This document shows positions 8,144-17,337 of a DNA stretch of 42,620 bases, piece after piece. This DNA comes from an uncultured Pelagibacteraceae bacterium (GTDB taxonomy: Bacteria > Pseudomonadota > Alphaproteobacteria > Pelagibacterales > Pelagibacteraceae): contig CABZGR010000003.1 in assembly GCA_902525295.1 (NCBI GenBank), forward strand, positions 1 through 42,620, given 5' to 3'. The translations under genes and the position numbers were made by a program. Under the pieces are notes generated by a model. It made no database searches. It had not been told where the DNA came from and saw only the letters and a program-made list of their open reading frames with translations. Numbering within the stretch: position 1 is the stretch's first letter; every line of letters starts with the position of its first letter.

Positions 8144-9842
8144 ATTTTTTGTTTTTGTGTCTAATTATTTTGAAGTTATATTCTTTCTGTTTTAGCTCAC
8201 TAATAAGTTTTGTAAAGTTTTTCAAATCTTGAATAATTAAGTTGAACCTAAAATTTATGGTTCTTTTAGTCTTTTCTACCATTTCAACACTTGAAATGTT
8301 TACATTATTTGTTCCAATCATTGTTGTAACGTCACCTAATATTCCAGGTCTGTCAGGTAAAGACATCCAAAGGGTAGTGTTGTATTTTTTTTCTGTGGGC
8401 TTGCTGTCTTCTTTATATTGCCAGTATCTTCTTATTGCAGCTCTAGCTTTACCAGTTTTAGCACTTGTTATCCAATGCAAAGAAGGTGAATCTTTTTTTG
8501 ATGTTAATATTTTAACTACATCTCCATTTCGCAATATTGATTGTAGAGGACTTTCCTTTCCATTTATTTCACATCCAATTGCAGTATCACCTACTTTAGT
8601 GTGAACAGCATAAGCAAAATCAATTGGACTTGCTTCTTTGGGTAATTTTATAACTGAGCCTTTTGGTGTAAAACAAAAAACATTTTCTTGAAACATTTGC
8701 AGTTTTGTATACTCAAAATAATGTTCAGGATTTTCATTTTTATCAATAATTTCTACTAGATCTGCTAACCAATCATATTCCTTCCAAGTTAAAGAGTTAA
8801 ATTTTTCTGACGATTTATATTTCCAATGAGAAGCTATACCTCTTTGAGCAAATTCATGCATTTGTTGTGTTCTTAGTTGTATTTCAATAGGTCTTTTATT
8901 TGGACCAATCACAGCTGTATGAAGAGATTTATAATTATTTATTTTTGGAGATGAAATGTAATCTTTAAATCTACCAGGTATGCAATTCCATTTATTATGA
9001 ATTACGCCTAAGGTTTTGTAACAATTTTCAACATTATCTAAAATTATTCTAAAACCAATTATGTCTGTAATTTGCTCTAGTGAGGTTCTTTTTTTTTGTA
9101 TTTTTCTCCAAATAGAAAAAGGCGTTTTTTCTCTAGAAAAAATTTTAAAATCAATATTATTTTCATTTAATAGATTTTCAAATTCACTAAGAACTGAATT
9201 ATAATTAATCAAATTATTATCTTTTATTGTGTCTAATCTATCTTTGATCATTTTTCTTGCTTCAGGATTTAAAATATCGAAAGAAAGATCTTCAAGTTCA
9301 TCTCTTATTCTATTCATTCCCATTCTATCAGCTAGAGGAGCATAAATTTCCATAGTTTCTTTAGCAATTCTTTTTCTTTTTTCCTCTTTATCAATAGCCT
9401 TCAAAGTTCGCATATTATGCAAACGATCTGCAAGTTTTACAAGAAGGACTCTGATATCTTTAGAAGTTGCAAGGATGAGTTTTCTAAAATTTTCAGCTTT
9501 TGAATTAGAAATAGCTTGGTTTTCAAAAACTGAAATTTTTGTAACTCCATCAACCAAATCAGCAACTTCTTTTCCAAATTGTTCTTCTATAGTTTTATAA
9601 GTTGCATAAGTATCTTCTATGGTATCATGAAGTAAACCAGTTGCTATCGTTGCACTATCCAACTTAAGTTCGGTTAAAATATTTGCAACAGCAACAGGAT
9701 GAATGACGTAGGGATCTCCTGATTGTCGTTTTTGATCTTTATGAACTTTCACTGCAAAATCATATGCTTTGCTTAGAGTTTCTGGGTTCAGAAACTTATT
9801 GTATGATTTAACCTTATTTATCAATTCGTCAGAATTTAGCAT
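8100..9842 (-). CDS. spoT: Bifunctional (p)ppGpp synthetase/hydrolase, RelA/SpoT family, with a shortened C-terminus
   Basis: This stringent-response enzyme makes and degrades (p)ppGpp. Domains in order: an HD hydrolase (about 25-180; HPVAVANIL, GLLHDTIEDT, VKLADRLHNMRTL), a synthetase (about 230-345; IIGFRIILD, GRFKDYISSPKINNYKSLHT, EIQLRTQQMHEFAQRG), a TGS domain (about 383-445; VFCFTPKGSVIKLP) and a C-terminal ACT domain (about 490-565; LPDRPGILGDVTTMIG). Both catalytic motif sets look intact. At 580 aa it is well short of the usual roughly 700-740 aa. Only about 30 residues separate TGS and ACT, so most of the helical and zinc-finger/conserved-cysteine region is missing. It overlaps pyrE by 44 bases. 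Confidence 0.96.
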   Translation of the reverse strand: MLNSDELINKVKSYNKFLNPETLSKAYDFAVKVHKDQKRQSGDPYVIHPVAVANILTELKLDSATIATGLLHDTIEDTYATYKTIEEQFGKEVADLVDGVTKISVFENQAISNSKAENFRKLILATSKDIRVLLVKLADRLHNMRTLKAIDKEEKRKRIAKETMEIYAPLADRMGMNRIRDELEDLSFDILNPEARKMIKDRLDTIKDNNLINYNSVLSEFENLLNENNIDFKIFSREKTPFSIWRKIQKKRTSLEQITDIIGFRIILDNVENCYKTLGVIHNKWNCIPGRFKDYISSPKINNYKSLHTAVIGPNKRPIEIQLRTQQMHEFAQRGIASHWKYKSSEKFNSLTWKEYDWLADLVEIIDKNENPEHYFEYTKLQMFQENVFCFTPKGSVIKLPKEASPIDFAYAVHTKVGDTAIGCEINGKESPLQSILRNGDVVKILTSKKDSPSLHWITSAKTGKARAAIRRYWQYKEDSKPTEKKYNTTLWMSLPDRPGILGDVTTMIGTNNVNISSVEMVEKTKRTINFRFNLIIQDLKNFTKLISELKQKEYNFKIIRHKNKKYAFFKRFFSGFKKN

Positions 9843-9862
9843 CGATTTATTATATCACTTAT

Positions 9863-10390
9863 TTAGATAACTTTAATACTTCTTAAATTATTTTTTTTTA
9901 AAGAAGATAAGAGTTTTACTATATTTTTTTTTAATTTTGGGTGAGACCAATTTTTGCATATTTCAAACAGTGGCATAAGTACAAAGTTTCTGCTGTGCAT
10001 TCTTGGATGCGGGATCTCTAAATTGATAAATTTTTTATTTGATTTAGTAATCTTTCCATTAAAATCTAATATATCAATATCACAATTTCTTGGATGATTT
10101 TTAGGAGTTATTTTTCTGCCTAATTTTTTTTCTATAGACTTAATTATTTTAAACAGCTCAAATTGATTTAGTTTTGTTTTTATCAGTAATACAGCATTAA
10201 TAAATTTTGGAAAACTAGGATCAGGCCATGACTCAGTCTCATAATAACTAGATGTTTTGATAATTTTAATATCATGAGTTTCCAATAAATATTTAGATTT
10301 TTCTAAAAAATGTATTCTATTTCCTAAATTAGAACCTATTGATAGATATACATTTTTAACTTGAGCGTCTGAAATATCTAGCTTTTTCAC
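9863..10390 (-). CDS. folK: 2-amino-4-hydroxy-6-hydroxymethyldihydropteridine pyrophosphokinase
   Basis: FolK pyrophosphorylates hydroxymethyldihydropterin for folate synthesis. Visible motifs are [47 protein letters not shown] (the usual form is PR..DiDiL) and [19 protein letters not shown]. The track places the start at a TTG (10450) inside smpB. The GTG at 10390 gives [21 protein letters not shown], about 175 aa, and keeps the whole enzyme, so I use it; it still overlaps smpB by 35 bases. Folate is needed by GlyA and SoxABDG. The exact start is uncertain, the family is not. Confidence 0.93.
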   Translation of the reverse strand: MKKLDISDAQVKNVYLSIGSNLGNRIHFLEKSKYLLETHDIKIIKTSSYYETESWPDPSFPKFINAVLLIKTKLNQFELFKIIKSIEKKLGRKITPKNHPRNCDIDILDFNGKITKSNKKFINLEIPHPRMHSRNFVLMPLFEICKNWSHPKLKKNIVKLLSSLKKNNLRSIKVI

Positions 10391-10826
10391 GGTTCCAATC
10401 TTTTGTTTTTTTGGTTTGTCGCTTATCGTATTGTTTTTTGCCCTTTGCAACTGCTATTTCAACTTTAGCTTTACCTTTTTTAAAATACATTTTAGTTGGA
10501 ACTAAAGTTAGACCATCTTCGTTCATTTTACCAATTAGTTTATTAATTTCCCTTTTGTTAAATAACAATTTTCTTTCTGAGTAAGGATTGTGATTTGAAT
10601 AACTGGCTTGTTTATATATGGGTATATGTGAATTAATTAAAAAAATTTCTCCTTCTTTTTCTACTGCATATGATTCTGCAATATTTATTTTTCCATCTCT
10701 TACAGATTTTATTTCAGAACCTTTCAGTACAATTCCTGCTTCTAAGATTTCCTTAAAGAAAAAATTAAAAGATGCTTTTCGATTTATTGTAATGATCTTG
10801 ATGCCAGATGTAGATTTATCACTCAT
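10356..10826 (-). CDS. smpB: SsrA-binding protein SmpB
   Basis: SmpB binds tmRNA and delivers it to stalled ribosomes for trans-translation. The 156-aa protein has the family core: [53 protein letters not shown], and the basic C-terminal tail [19 protein letters not shown] that enters the decoding site. The track begins at a TTG (10829); the adjacent ATG at 10826 is the likelier start and overlaps the dapA stop by eight bases. dapA-smpB is a common alphaproteobacterial pair. Confidence 0.97.
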   Translation of the reverse strand: MSDKSTSGIKIITINRKASFNFFFKEILEAGIVLKGSEIKSVRDGKINIAESYAVEKEGEIFLINSHIPIYKQASYSNHNPYSERKLLFNKREINKLIGKMNEDGLTLVPTKMYFKKGKAKVEIAVAKGKKQYDKRQTKKTKDWNREKARYFRRSS

Positions 10827-11706
10827 CAATAAGTTTTGCTACTTTCAATGCTTTCTCGACTTCCTTTTTTGTATTTTCAGTTATTTTTACCAAAGGTAAT
10901 CTCACAGCATCATCGCATAGACCAAGTAATTTAGCAGCATACTTAACTGGTGAAGGATTGCTTTCTATAAATAAATTTTTATGCAATGGTTGCAACATAT
11001 TATCAAGTTGTTGAGCTTTTTTTAAATCATCCTCATTTGACGATTTTGATAATTTTTGAAATTCAGAACATAATTTAGGAGCTACGTTTGCTGTAACACT
11101 AATTGTTCCAACTCCACCTCGTTTATTAAATTCAAAAGCATTATCATCGTTTCCAGTAAGTTGAATGAAATCATTACCCATTTTTTCTTTTTGTTGATCA
11201 ACACGATTTAGATCACCAGTTGCATCTTTAACTCCAACTATATTTTTTAGTTCGTATAATCTAGCCATTGTTTCAACACTCATATCGATTACTGAACGAC
11301 TTGGAATATTATAAATTATAATTGGTATTCCACAGTTATCATTGATTGATTTATAATGTTGATATAATCCTTCTTGAGTAGGTTTATTATAATATGGTGT
11401 AACAACTAAAGCACCATCCGCTCCAGCTTTTTCAGCGTGTTTGGTTAATGATACGGCTTCTTCTGTGGAATTAGATCCTGTACCGGCTATTATGGGAAGT
11501 TTACCGGTAGCTTCTTTTATGCATAATTCAATTGTTCTCTCATGTTCATCATGTGAGAGTGTTGGTGACTCACCAGTTGTTCCAACTGGAACTAACCCAT
11601 TTGTTCCATTTTCCAGATGATGATTTATTATTTTTATGTAACTTTCTTCGTCGAGCTTGTTGTCTTTAAACGGTGTAATTAATGCTACATTTGATCCTTT
11701 AAACAT
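10819..11706 (-). CDS. dapA: 4-hydroxy-tetrahydrodipicolinate synthase
   Basis: DapA condenses pyruvate with aspartate semialdehyde in the lysine/diaminopimelate pathway. The 295-aa TIM-barrel protein shows [52 protein letters not shown], Tyr132 in [10 protein letters not shown], and the Schiff-base lysine K160 in [11 protein letters not shown]. It is the first gene of the ten-gene minus-strand train, divergent from slt with a 35-base spacer. A TATAAA lies about ten bases before its ATG on the minus strand, but no clear -35 accompanies it. Confidence 0.97.
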   Translation of the reverse strand: MFKGSNVALITPFKDNKLDEESYIKIINHHLENGTNGLVPVGTTGESPTLSHDEHERTIELCIKEATGKLPIIAGTGSNSTEEAVSLTKHAEKAGADGALVVTPYYNKPTQEGLYQHYKSINDNCGIPIIIYNIPSRSVIDMSVETMARLYELKNIVGVKDATGDLNRVDQQKEKMGNDFIQLTGNDDNAFEFNKRGGVGTISVTANVAPKLCSEFQKLSKSSNEDDLKKAQQLDNMLQPLHKNLFIESNPSPVKYAAKLLGLCDDAVRLPLVKITENTKKEVEKALKVAKLIDE

Positions 11707-11741
11707 AATTATTTATAACATAAGTTGTTTGATTTAATAAA

Positions 11742-13943
11742 ATGCATTTAAAATTATTAACAACAATTATCCTTTTTTTCTTATCGTTTCAATCTGCTTT
11801 TTCAAATGAAACTATACTTCCTATTAAAAAACCAGACCTAAATGAAAAAAATACAACAAAAAAAATAGCTGATATCATTCCTCTACCAAAACCATCTGAA
11901 AAAGAAGATGAAATTCAAAAGGAAATTAAAATTACTACCACAGAGATATTTAAAAAAATTGATGGTGTAATAATTCCCAAAAATAAGCCTCTTATAGTTA
12001 AAGAAAAATTAAGAAAGATTAAAAAACAAAAATTTTATAGCGATAGAGATATGAAATATGCAAAACAAGCTATTTCATTTATGGAGAAAAGTAATTGGAA
12101 GGATGCGAAAAAAGCCGCAAGTAAAGCAAGAGCAAAATCAATTTATGATTTTATTCAATGGAGACATCTACTTACAACTGGTAACAGGGCTACTTTTACA
12201 GAATATAAACAGTTTATCGAAAGAGTAAAAGATTATCCAAGAATAGATAGAGTTCGTTACTTAGGAGAGCATAAAATAAATTCTAAAAATCATACTAAAA
12301 ATGAAATTATACAGTGGTTCGATAAATACCCTCCTTTAAGTGGATTTGGAAAAATGATGCTAGGCGATGCTTTGTTATCAAAAAATAAAGAGACAGCTAT
12401 AAATTTAATAAAAGAAGGATTTATTAAAGCTGATTTAAGTAAAAATGATCTTATTTTTTTTAGAAAGAAATTTAAAAAATATTTGAACAGTAGTGATTAT
12501 ATTAAAAGAGCTGATTATTTAGCTTGGGAAAATAAATATTGGGATCTTAAAAGAATGTTAAGATATCTACCAAAAGATTATCAACTTTTATATACGGCAA
12601 GGCAACTATTAATGAGCAGATCTTATGGAGTTGATAGCGCTATTTCGAATGTGCCTGCAAGTTTAAAAAAAGATGCAGGTTTAAATTATGATAGACTCAA
12701 ATGGAGAAGGAAAAGAGGTAGAGTTGATAGTTCTTTAGAAATTTTACTAAGTATCAAAAATAATAAAGACTATATGGTTCGCCCAGATAAATGGTGGGTT
12801 GAAAGATCAATAATTGCGAGATCACTTATTTATAAGAAAAGATATGAGCAAGCTTATAAAATTACAAGTAAACATGGTCTATCAGAGGGTGCCGAATTAG
12901 CTGAGGCTGAATGGATGAGCGGGTGGATTGCTTTAAGCTTCTTAAAAGATCCAATTTTAGCAAAAAGTCATTTTACAAAGTTTTATAATAATGTTGGTTA
13001 TCCGATTAGTTTATCAAGAGGAGCTTATTGGCTAGGAAAAGCGAATTTAGCTCTAAATAATAAAGAAGAAGCAGATAAATGGTTTAAAGAAGGTTCAAAA
13101 TATCTAACAACTTATTATGGTCAACTATCTCATATGAAAATATATCCAAATAAAACTTTTGAACTTAAAGAAAGTACTCAAGTTGATAAAAATTATGCTG
13201 AAAGTTTTTACAAAAATAAACTAGTTGCAATAGTACACTTATTAGATGAATTAAAAAAAGATAAATATACAAAACATATTTTAAGGTTTCTGGCAAATGA
13301 CAATGTTTCAGCAGGGAGTGAAATATTGGCTGCGAAACTAGCAACTGACATCTCTAGATTTGATTTTGCTATTCAGGTTTCTAAAATAGCATCTTATCAA
13401 AAAAGATTTCATAATAAATATAATTATCCAGTAATAAGCACACCAAATAAAGTTGGATCAAGAAAAATCCCAGAGCAAGCTCTAATTTTATCTATTATAA
13501 GACAAGAAAGTGAGTTTGATATATCTGCAAGAAGTAGAGTTGGAGCACAAGGCTTAATGCAGTTGATGCCTTACACTGCAAAGACAGTTGCCAAGCAAGC
13601 AAAAGTTTCTTATTCAAAATCTCGTTTAACAACAAGTCCTGAATATAATATTAATTTAGGATCTTTTTATATTGCAGGTTTAATTCTTGATTATGATGGG
13701 TCCTACCCTTTTGCTGTAGCAGCATATAATGCAGGACCAAAAAGAGTTAAGTATTGGAAAAAAATTAATAAAGATCCACAAAAGAAACAAATCAGTTATG
13801 TTGATTGGGTTGAGCTTATTAAATTTAAAGAGACAAGAAATTATGTTCAAAGGGTAATGGAAAATTATAATGTATATAGGTACATTTTATCACAAAAACC
13901 TATACTATTAAGAGATTTTTTTAAAAATAATCCACTCTATTAA
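11742..13943 (+). CDS. slt: Soluble lytic murein transglycosylase (Slt70-like), exported
   Basis: Slt cleaves the MurNAc-GlcNAc bond of peptidoglycan in the periplasm, producing 1,6-anhydroMurNAc ends. The 733-aa protein starts with a signal peptide (MHLKLLTTIILFFLSFQSAFS). A long helical superhelix region follows (about 90-560; YAKQAISFMEKSNWKDAKKAA, RSLIYKKRYEQAYKI, GAYWLGKANLALNNKEEA). The C-terminal lysozyme-like SLT domain (about 570-700) has catalytic Glu589 in IRQESEFD, then SRVGAQGLMQLMPYTA and VAAYNAGPKRVKYW. Residues 25-85 are Lys/Pro-rich and probably disordered. It is followed after three bases by the TPR/glycosyltransferase gene, suggesting cotranscription. Confidence 0.95.
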   Translation: MHLKLLTTIILFFLSFQSAFSNETILPIKKPDLNEKNTTKKIADIIPLPKPSEKEDEIQKEIKITTTEIFKKIDGVIIPKNKPLIVKEKLRKIKKQKFYSDRDMKYAKQAISFMEKSNWKDAKKAASKARAKSIYDFIQWRHLLTTGNRATFTEYKQFIERVKDYPRIDRVRYLGEHKINSKNHTKNEIIQWFDKYPPLSGFGKMMLGDALLSKNKETAINLIKEGFIKADLSKNDLIFFRKKFKKYLNSSDYIKRADYLAWENKYWDLKRMLRYLPKDYQLLYTARQLLMSRSYGVDSAISNVPASLKKDAGLNYDRLKWRRKRGRVDSSLEILLSIKNNKDYMVRPDKWWVERSIIARSLIYKKRYEQAYKITSKHGLSEGAELAEAEWMSGWIALSFLKDPILAKSHFTKFYNNVGYPISLSRGAYWLGKANLALNNKEEADKWFKEGSKYLTTYYGQLSHMKIYPNKTFELKESTQVDKNYAESFYKNKLVAIVHLLDELKKDKYTKHILRFLANDNVSAGSEILAAKLATDISRFDFAIQVSKIASYQKRFHNKYNYPVISTPNKVGSRKIPEQALILSIIRQESEFDISARSRVGAQGLMQLMPYTAKTVAKQAKVSYSKSRLTTSPEYNINLGSFYIAGLILDYDGSYPFAVAAYNAGPKRVKYWKKINKDPQKKQISYVDWVELIKFKETRNYVQRVMENYNVYRYILSQKPILLRDFFKNNPLY

Positions 13944-13946
13944 ATT

Positions 13947-15629
13947 ATGGATAAAAATGAAGAAAATTTAAGAAATTTTCAAATAAGCTTAAATTACATC
14001 AAAGAAAATAAAATTAGTAAAGCAGAAAAATTACTTTTGAAATTAAAAGAAATTGAAAAATTTAAGATAGATGCATTAGTTTATCTTGGAGTTTGTAAAA
14101 TAAAAACTGATAGTAAAGATGCTGCCATAAAACTTTTAAATCAGGCAATAGAAATCTCAAATAACCATGAATTTGCAAATTTAAATTTAGGATTAATTTA
14201 TTTTGATAACAAAGATTTTCAAAATTCAATTAAATATTTAAACAAAGCCTTTGAGATAAACAACAAAAATTTAGTAGTCATCTACCATCTTGGGCTTATA
14301 AATTTATTAAAAAAAAATCTTGAAGAGGCTGAAAAATATTTCAAGAAAGTACTTGAACTAAATGATAGTGACCAAAATGCATTGCTTAATCTTGGAATTA
14401 TTTATAACCAAAAAAAAGATAATAAAAGAACTTATGATATTTATAATAAAATTCTTAAAATTAATCCAAATAATTTAAATGCATTAAACAATATAGGTAT
14501 ACTAAATTATAATTTACTAAATTATAAAGAAGCAATAAGCAATTTTACAAAGTGCATAAACATCAATAAAACATTTATTCCAGCTTACAACAATCTCGGA
14601 AGAGTAAATGCAGATTTAAGAAATTTTGACAAAGCAAAAAAATTTTTTGAAAAATCAATACTATTAAATCAAAATGATTTTGTTAGTAAATTTGAGTTAA
14701 GCAAAATATTTTTTTCATTAGGTGATATTAAAAATGCTTTTAAATTCTACGAAAATCGAAAATTAATGGTTAATGATAAAAACGTAAATTATATAAAAAA
14801 AAATTTTAAAAGTATTGAATGGAATGGTGAAGAGCTAAAGAATAAAAAAATTATAATCTTATCTGAGCAAGGATTTGGAGATATAATACAATTTAGCAGA
14901 TATATAAATTGGCTTAAAAATGAAAATGAAATTTACTTTTTAGTAAATAGTAAATTAAATTATCTACTTAGAAATTTAAAAGTTAATCTAATAAATAGTT
15001 TGAACGAAATACCTAATCATGATTACTATCAAAGTATTCAAACTTTGCCAGGAATTTATTATAAATCTAAAAAAAGAATACTTGGTGAAGTAAATTATAT
15101 TAAATCAGATGAGTTTGTCGAAAAAAAATGGTCAAAAAAATTAGATTATTTAAAAAAATACAAGGTTGGAATATTTTGGCAAGGTAATAAAAATTATACA
15201 GATGATGCAAAAAGATCAATTCCATTAATTAAATTTGAAAAAATAATTAAAAATAAAAATATAGATATTATAAGTTTTCAAAAAGGTTTTGGTTCAGAAC
15301 AAATTAAAAAAAATCAATTTGAAAGTTATATTAAAGATTTTTCTTCGGAAATTGATATGGATAATGACGCTTTTAAAGATACTGCATCAATATTAAAAAA
15401 TATAAATTTACTTATAACGATTGATTCTGCAATTGCTCATGTAGCTGGTACATTGGGAATAAAAACATGGTTATTACTTTTTCACAATCCACATTGGGTA
15501 TGGCAATTACAAAAAAATGACATTGGTTTTTATAAATCTGTTGAAATTATTCAACAGGAGAAACCAGGTGACTGGAGTAGTGTCTTTAAAAAAGTTGAAG
15601 CTAAATTAGATCTTATCTTATCAAGTTAA
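13947..15629 (+). CDS. TPR-repeat protein with a C-terminal glycosyltransferase-like domain
   Basis: The 560-aa protein has no signal peptide. Residues about 1-270 are tandem 34-residue tetratricopeptide repeats, for example NLGLIYFDNKDFQNSIKYL, YHLGLINLLKKNLEEAEKYF and AYNNLGRVNADLRNFDKAKK. The C-terminal part (about 300-550) resembles the GT-B fold seen in bacterial TPR-glycosyltransferase proteins (GT9/GT41-like). It has SEQGFGDIIQFSRY, GIFWQGNKNYTDDAKRSIPL, and TIDSAIAHVAGTLGIKTWLLL followed by HNPHWVWQ. The domain order recalls eukaryotic O-GlcNAc transferase. Neither donor nor acceptor can be read from the sequence. It follows slt by three bases and ends 11 bases before the opposing tRNA-Ser. 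Confidence 0.8.
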   Translation: MDKNEENLRNFQISLNYIKENKISKAEKLLLKLKEIEKFKIDALVYLGVCKIKTDSKDAAIKLLNQAIEISNNHEFANLNLGLIYFDNKDFQNSIKYLNKAFEINNKNLVVIYHLGLINLLKKNLEEAEKYFKKVLELNDSDQNALLNLGIIYNQKKDNKRTYDIYNKILKINPNNLNALNNIGILNYNLLNYKEAISNFTKCININKTFIPAYNNLGRVNADLRNFDKAKKFFEKSILLNQNDFVSKFELSKIFFSLGDIKNAFKFYENRKLMVNDKNVNYIKKNFKSIEWNGEELKNKKIIILSEQGFGDIIQFSRYINWLKNENEIYFLVNSKLNYLLRNLKVNLINSLNEIPNHDYYQSIQTLPGIYYKSKKRILGEVNYIKSDEFVEKKWSKKLDYLKKYKVGIFWQGNKNYTDDAKRSIPLIKFEKIIKNKNIDIISFQKGFGSEQIKKNQFESYIKDFSSEIDMDNDAFKDTASILKNINLLITIDSAIAHVAGTLGIKTWLLLFHNPHWVWQLQKNDIGFYKSVEIIQQEKPGDWSSVFKKVEAKLDLILSS

Positions 15630-15640
15630 AATAAAGATTA

Positions 15641-15735
15641 TGGCGGAAGGAGAGGGATTCGAACCCTCGGTACACCTTTTCAAGCGTACGGCGGTTTAGC
15701 AAACCGCTGGTTTAAACCAGCTCACCCATCCTTCC
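15641..15735 (-). tRNA. tRNA-Ser (anticodon GCU)
   Basis: Folded by eye on the minus strand, the acceptor stem is GGAAGGA/TCCTTCC with discriminator G and an encoded CCA. The anticodon stem GCGGT/ACCGC encloses the loop TTGCTAA, giving anticodon GCU (serine AGC/AGU codons). A long class II variable arm (GTACGC...GTGTAC) and the T-arm GAGGG-TTCGAAT-CCCTC are also present. Without the CCA it spans 15644-15735. It converges with the TPR/glycosyltransferase gene and diverges from soxB. Confidence 0.97.
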
Positions 15736-15750
15736 GTGTAAATATGTGTA

Positions 15751-15785
15751 ACTTGAAATCATTGAATATTCAATCATATTCAAGT
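15751..15785. promoter_or_regulatory. Nested inverted repeat in the sox promoter region (possible operator)
   Basis: A perfect 14-base palindrome, ATTGAATATTCAAT, occupies 15761-15774. An outer inverted repeat, ACTTGAA (15751-15757) and TTCAAGT (15779-15785), has nearly the same centre. For the plus strand, TTGAAA (15753-15758) and CATATT (15775-15780) would be a -35/-10 pair with a 16-base spacer, so the palindrome fills the spacer. The site lies 15 bases before soxB and 16 bases upstream of the tRNA-Ser 5' end. Its role as an operator is an inference. Confidence 0.45.
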
Positions 15786-15799
15786 AATTTCTGCCAAAT

Positions 15800-17053
15800 A
15801 TGAAAAACAAATATTCAGTATTCTCTTTGATAAAAAATGCTTTATCACAGCATGAGAATTGGCAACAAGCTTGGGGAAATCCAGAGCCAAAAAAAGATTA
15901 CGATGCTATTATTGTGGGTGGCGGCGGACACGGTTTAGCTACTGCTTATTATTTAGCAAAAAAACATAATTTAAAAAATATTGCAGTTTTAGAAAAAGGT
16001 TGGATTGGTGGTGGTAATACAGGGCGTAATACTACAATCATTAGATCAAATTATTTATGGGATGCTAGTGCTGGTTTATATGATCATGCTCTTAAACTAT
16101 GGGAAAATTTATCTCAAGAGCTAAACTACAATGTGATGTTCAGTCAAAGAGGTGTAATGAATTTAGCTCACAATCTCCAAGATGTAAGAGATTTAAAAAG
16201 AAGAACACATGCTAATAGACTAAATGGAATTGATGCTGTTTGGTTAAACACTGAAGAAGTTAAAAAATTTTGCCCAATTATAAATACATCACCTAATATC
16301 AGATACCCAGTTTTAGGTGGAACGTTACAAAGAAGAGCAGGAACAGCAAGACATGATGCTGTTGCCTGGGGCTATGCAAGAGGCGCTAGCGATATGGGTG
16401 TAGATATAATTCAAAACTGTGAAGTTAAAGGAATAAAAAGAACTGGTGATAAAGTTGAAGGATTAGAAACAACTAAAGGATTTATAAAAACTAATAAAAT
16501 TGGAGTTGTTGCTGCAGGCCACTCAAGTGTAATTGCAAATATGGCTGGATTAAAACTTCCTCTTGAAAGTAAACCATTGCAAGCATTAGTTTCGGAGCCT
16601 GTAAAACCAATTATTGATACTGTTGTAATGTCTAATGCAGTTCATGCCTATGTAAGTCAATCGGATAAAGGTGAATTAGTTATAGGTGCGGGAACAGATT
16701 CATATGTTTCATACACACAAAGAGGTAGTCATAATATTGTTGAAGAAACTTTAAAGGCTATTTTAGAACTCTACCCTATTTTTAGTAGAATGAAGATGTT
16801 GAGACAATGGGGAGGAATTGTTGATATATGCCCAGATGCTAGCCCTATCATTAGCAAAACTAATATAAAAGGTTTATATTTTAATTGTGGTTGGGGTACA
16901 GGCGGTTTTAAAGCTACACCAGGATCGGGAGATTTATTTGCTCATACAATTGCTAATGATGAACCACATAAATTAAATGCAGCATTTAATTTAAATAGAT
17001 TTGTAAGCGGTGATCTTGTCGATGAGCATGGTGCTGCAGCAGTTGCACATTAA
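15800..17053 (+). CDS. soxB: Sarcosine oxidase beta subunit
   Basis: SoxB is the catalytic flavoprotein subunit of heterotetrameric sarcosine oxidase (sarcosine + THF + O2 to glycine + 5,10-methylene-THF + H2O2). The 417-aa protein has a Rossmann FAD site [20 protein letters not shown] (about 34-53), [13 protein letters not shown], and [13 protein letters not shown], whose His185 aligns with the covalent FMN site of the family. The C-terminal [15 protein letters not shown] and [18 protein letters not shown] are the usual FAD-contact region. It is the first gene of soxBDAG, two bases before soxD. Dimethylglycine oxidation by a relative cannot be excluded, but the four-subunit set supports sarcosine. 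Confidence 0.96.
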   Translation: MKNKYSVFSLIKNALSQHENWQQAWGNPEPKKDYDAIIVGGGGHGLATAYYLAKKHNLKNIAVLEKGWIGGGNTGRNTTIIRSNYLWDASAGLYDHALKLWENLSQELNYNVMFSQRGVMNLAHNLQDVRDLKRRTHANRLNGIDAVWLNTEEVKKFCPIINTSPNIRYPVLGGTLQRRAGTARHDAVAWGYARGASDMGVDIIQNCEVKGIKRTGDKVEGLETTKGFIKTNKIGVVAAGHSSVIANMAGLKLPLESKPLQALVSEPVKPIIDTVVMSNAVHAYVSQSDKGELVIGAGTDSYVSYTQRGSHNIVEETLKAILELYPIFSRMKMLRQWGGIVDICPDASPIISKTNIKGLYFNCGWGTGGFKATPGSGDLFAHTIANDEPHKLNAAFNLNRFVSGDLVDEHGAAAVAH

Positions 17054-17055
17054 TA

Positions 17056-17337
17056 ATGTTTTTAATTAATTGTCCATTTTGTGGAGTGAGAGATCAAAGT
17101 GAGTTTTCTTCAGGTGGTGAAGCTCATATAGTCAGACCAAAACAACCAACGGAACTTAGTGACGATGAATGGGCGGAATATCTATTTATGAGAAAAAATA
17201 TAAAAGGTATTCAGTTTGAAAGATGGAATCATGCTCACGGATGCAGAAAATGGTTCAACGTCGTTAGAGACACATCGAATGATAAAATATTATCTGTTTA
17301 TAAAATGGGTGAAAAACCTCCTGTTAATTATAAGTAA
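17056..17337 (+). CDS. soxD: Sarcosine oxidase delta subunit
   Basis: SoxD is the small zinc-binding subunit of heterotetrameric sarcosine oxidase. The 93-aa protein has the family zinc site, INCPFCGVRDQSEF (Cys6, Cys9) and WNHAHGCRKWFNV (His59, Cys63). Between them is the typical SGGEAHIVRP and DDEWAEYLFMRKN. It lies two bases after soxB, and its stop overlaps the soxA start (TAATG). Confidence 0.96.
   Translation: MFLINCPFCGVRDQSEFSSGGEAHIVRPKQPTELSDDEWAEYLFMRKNIKGIQFERWNHAHGCRKWFNVVRDTSNDKILSVYKMGEKPPVNYK

Noticed and set aside
8242-8604. 120-aa plus-strand ORF opposite the Rsh gene
   Set aside because: It lies wholly antisense to the TGS/ACT-coding part of rsh and shows no family features.
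10391-10450. FolK start at a TTG within smpB
   Set aside because: It adds 20 Lys/Gln-rich residues not found in FolK; the GTG at 10390 keeps the full enzyme and reduces the overlap.
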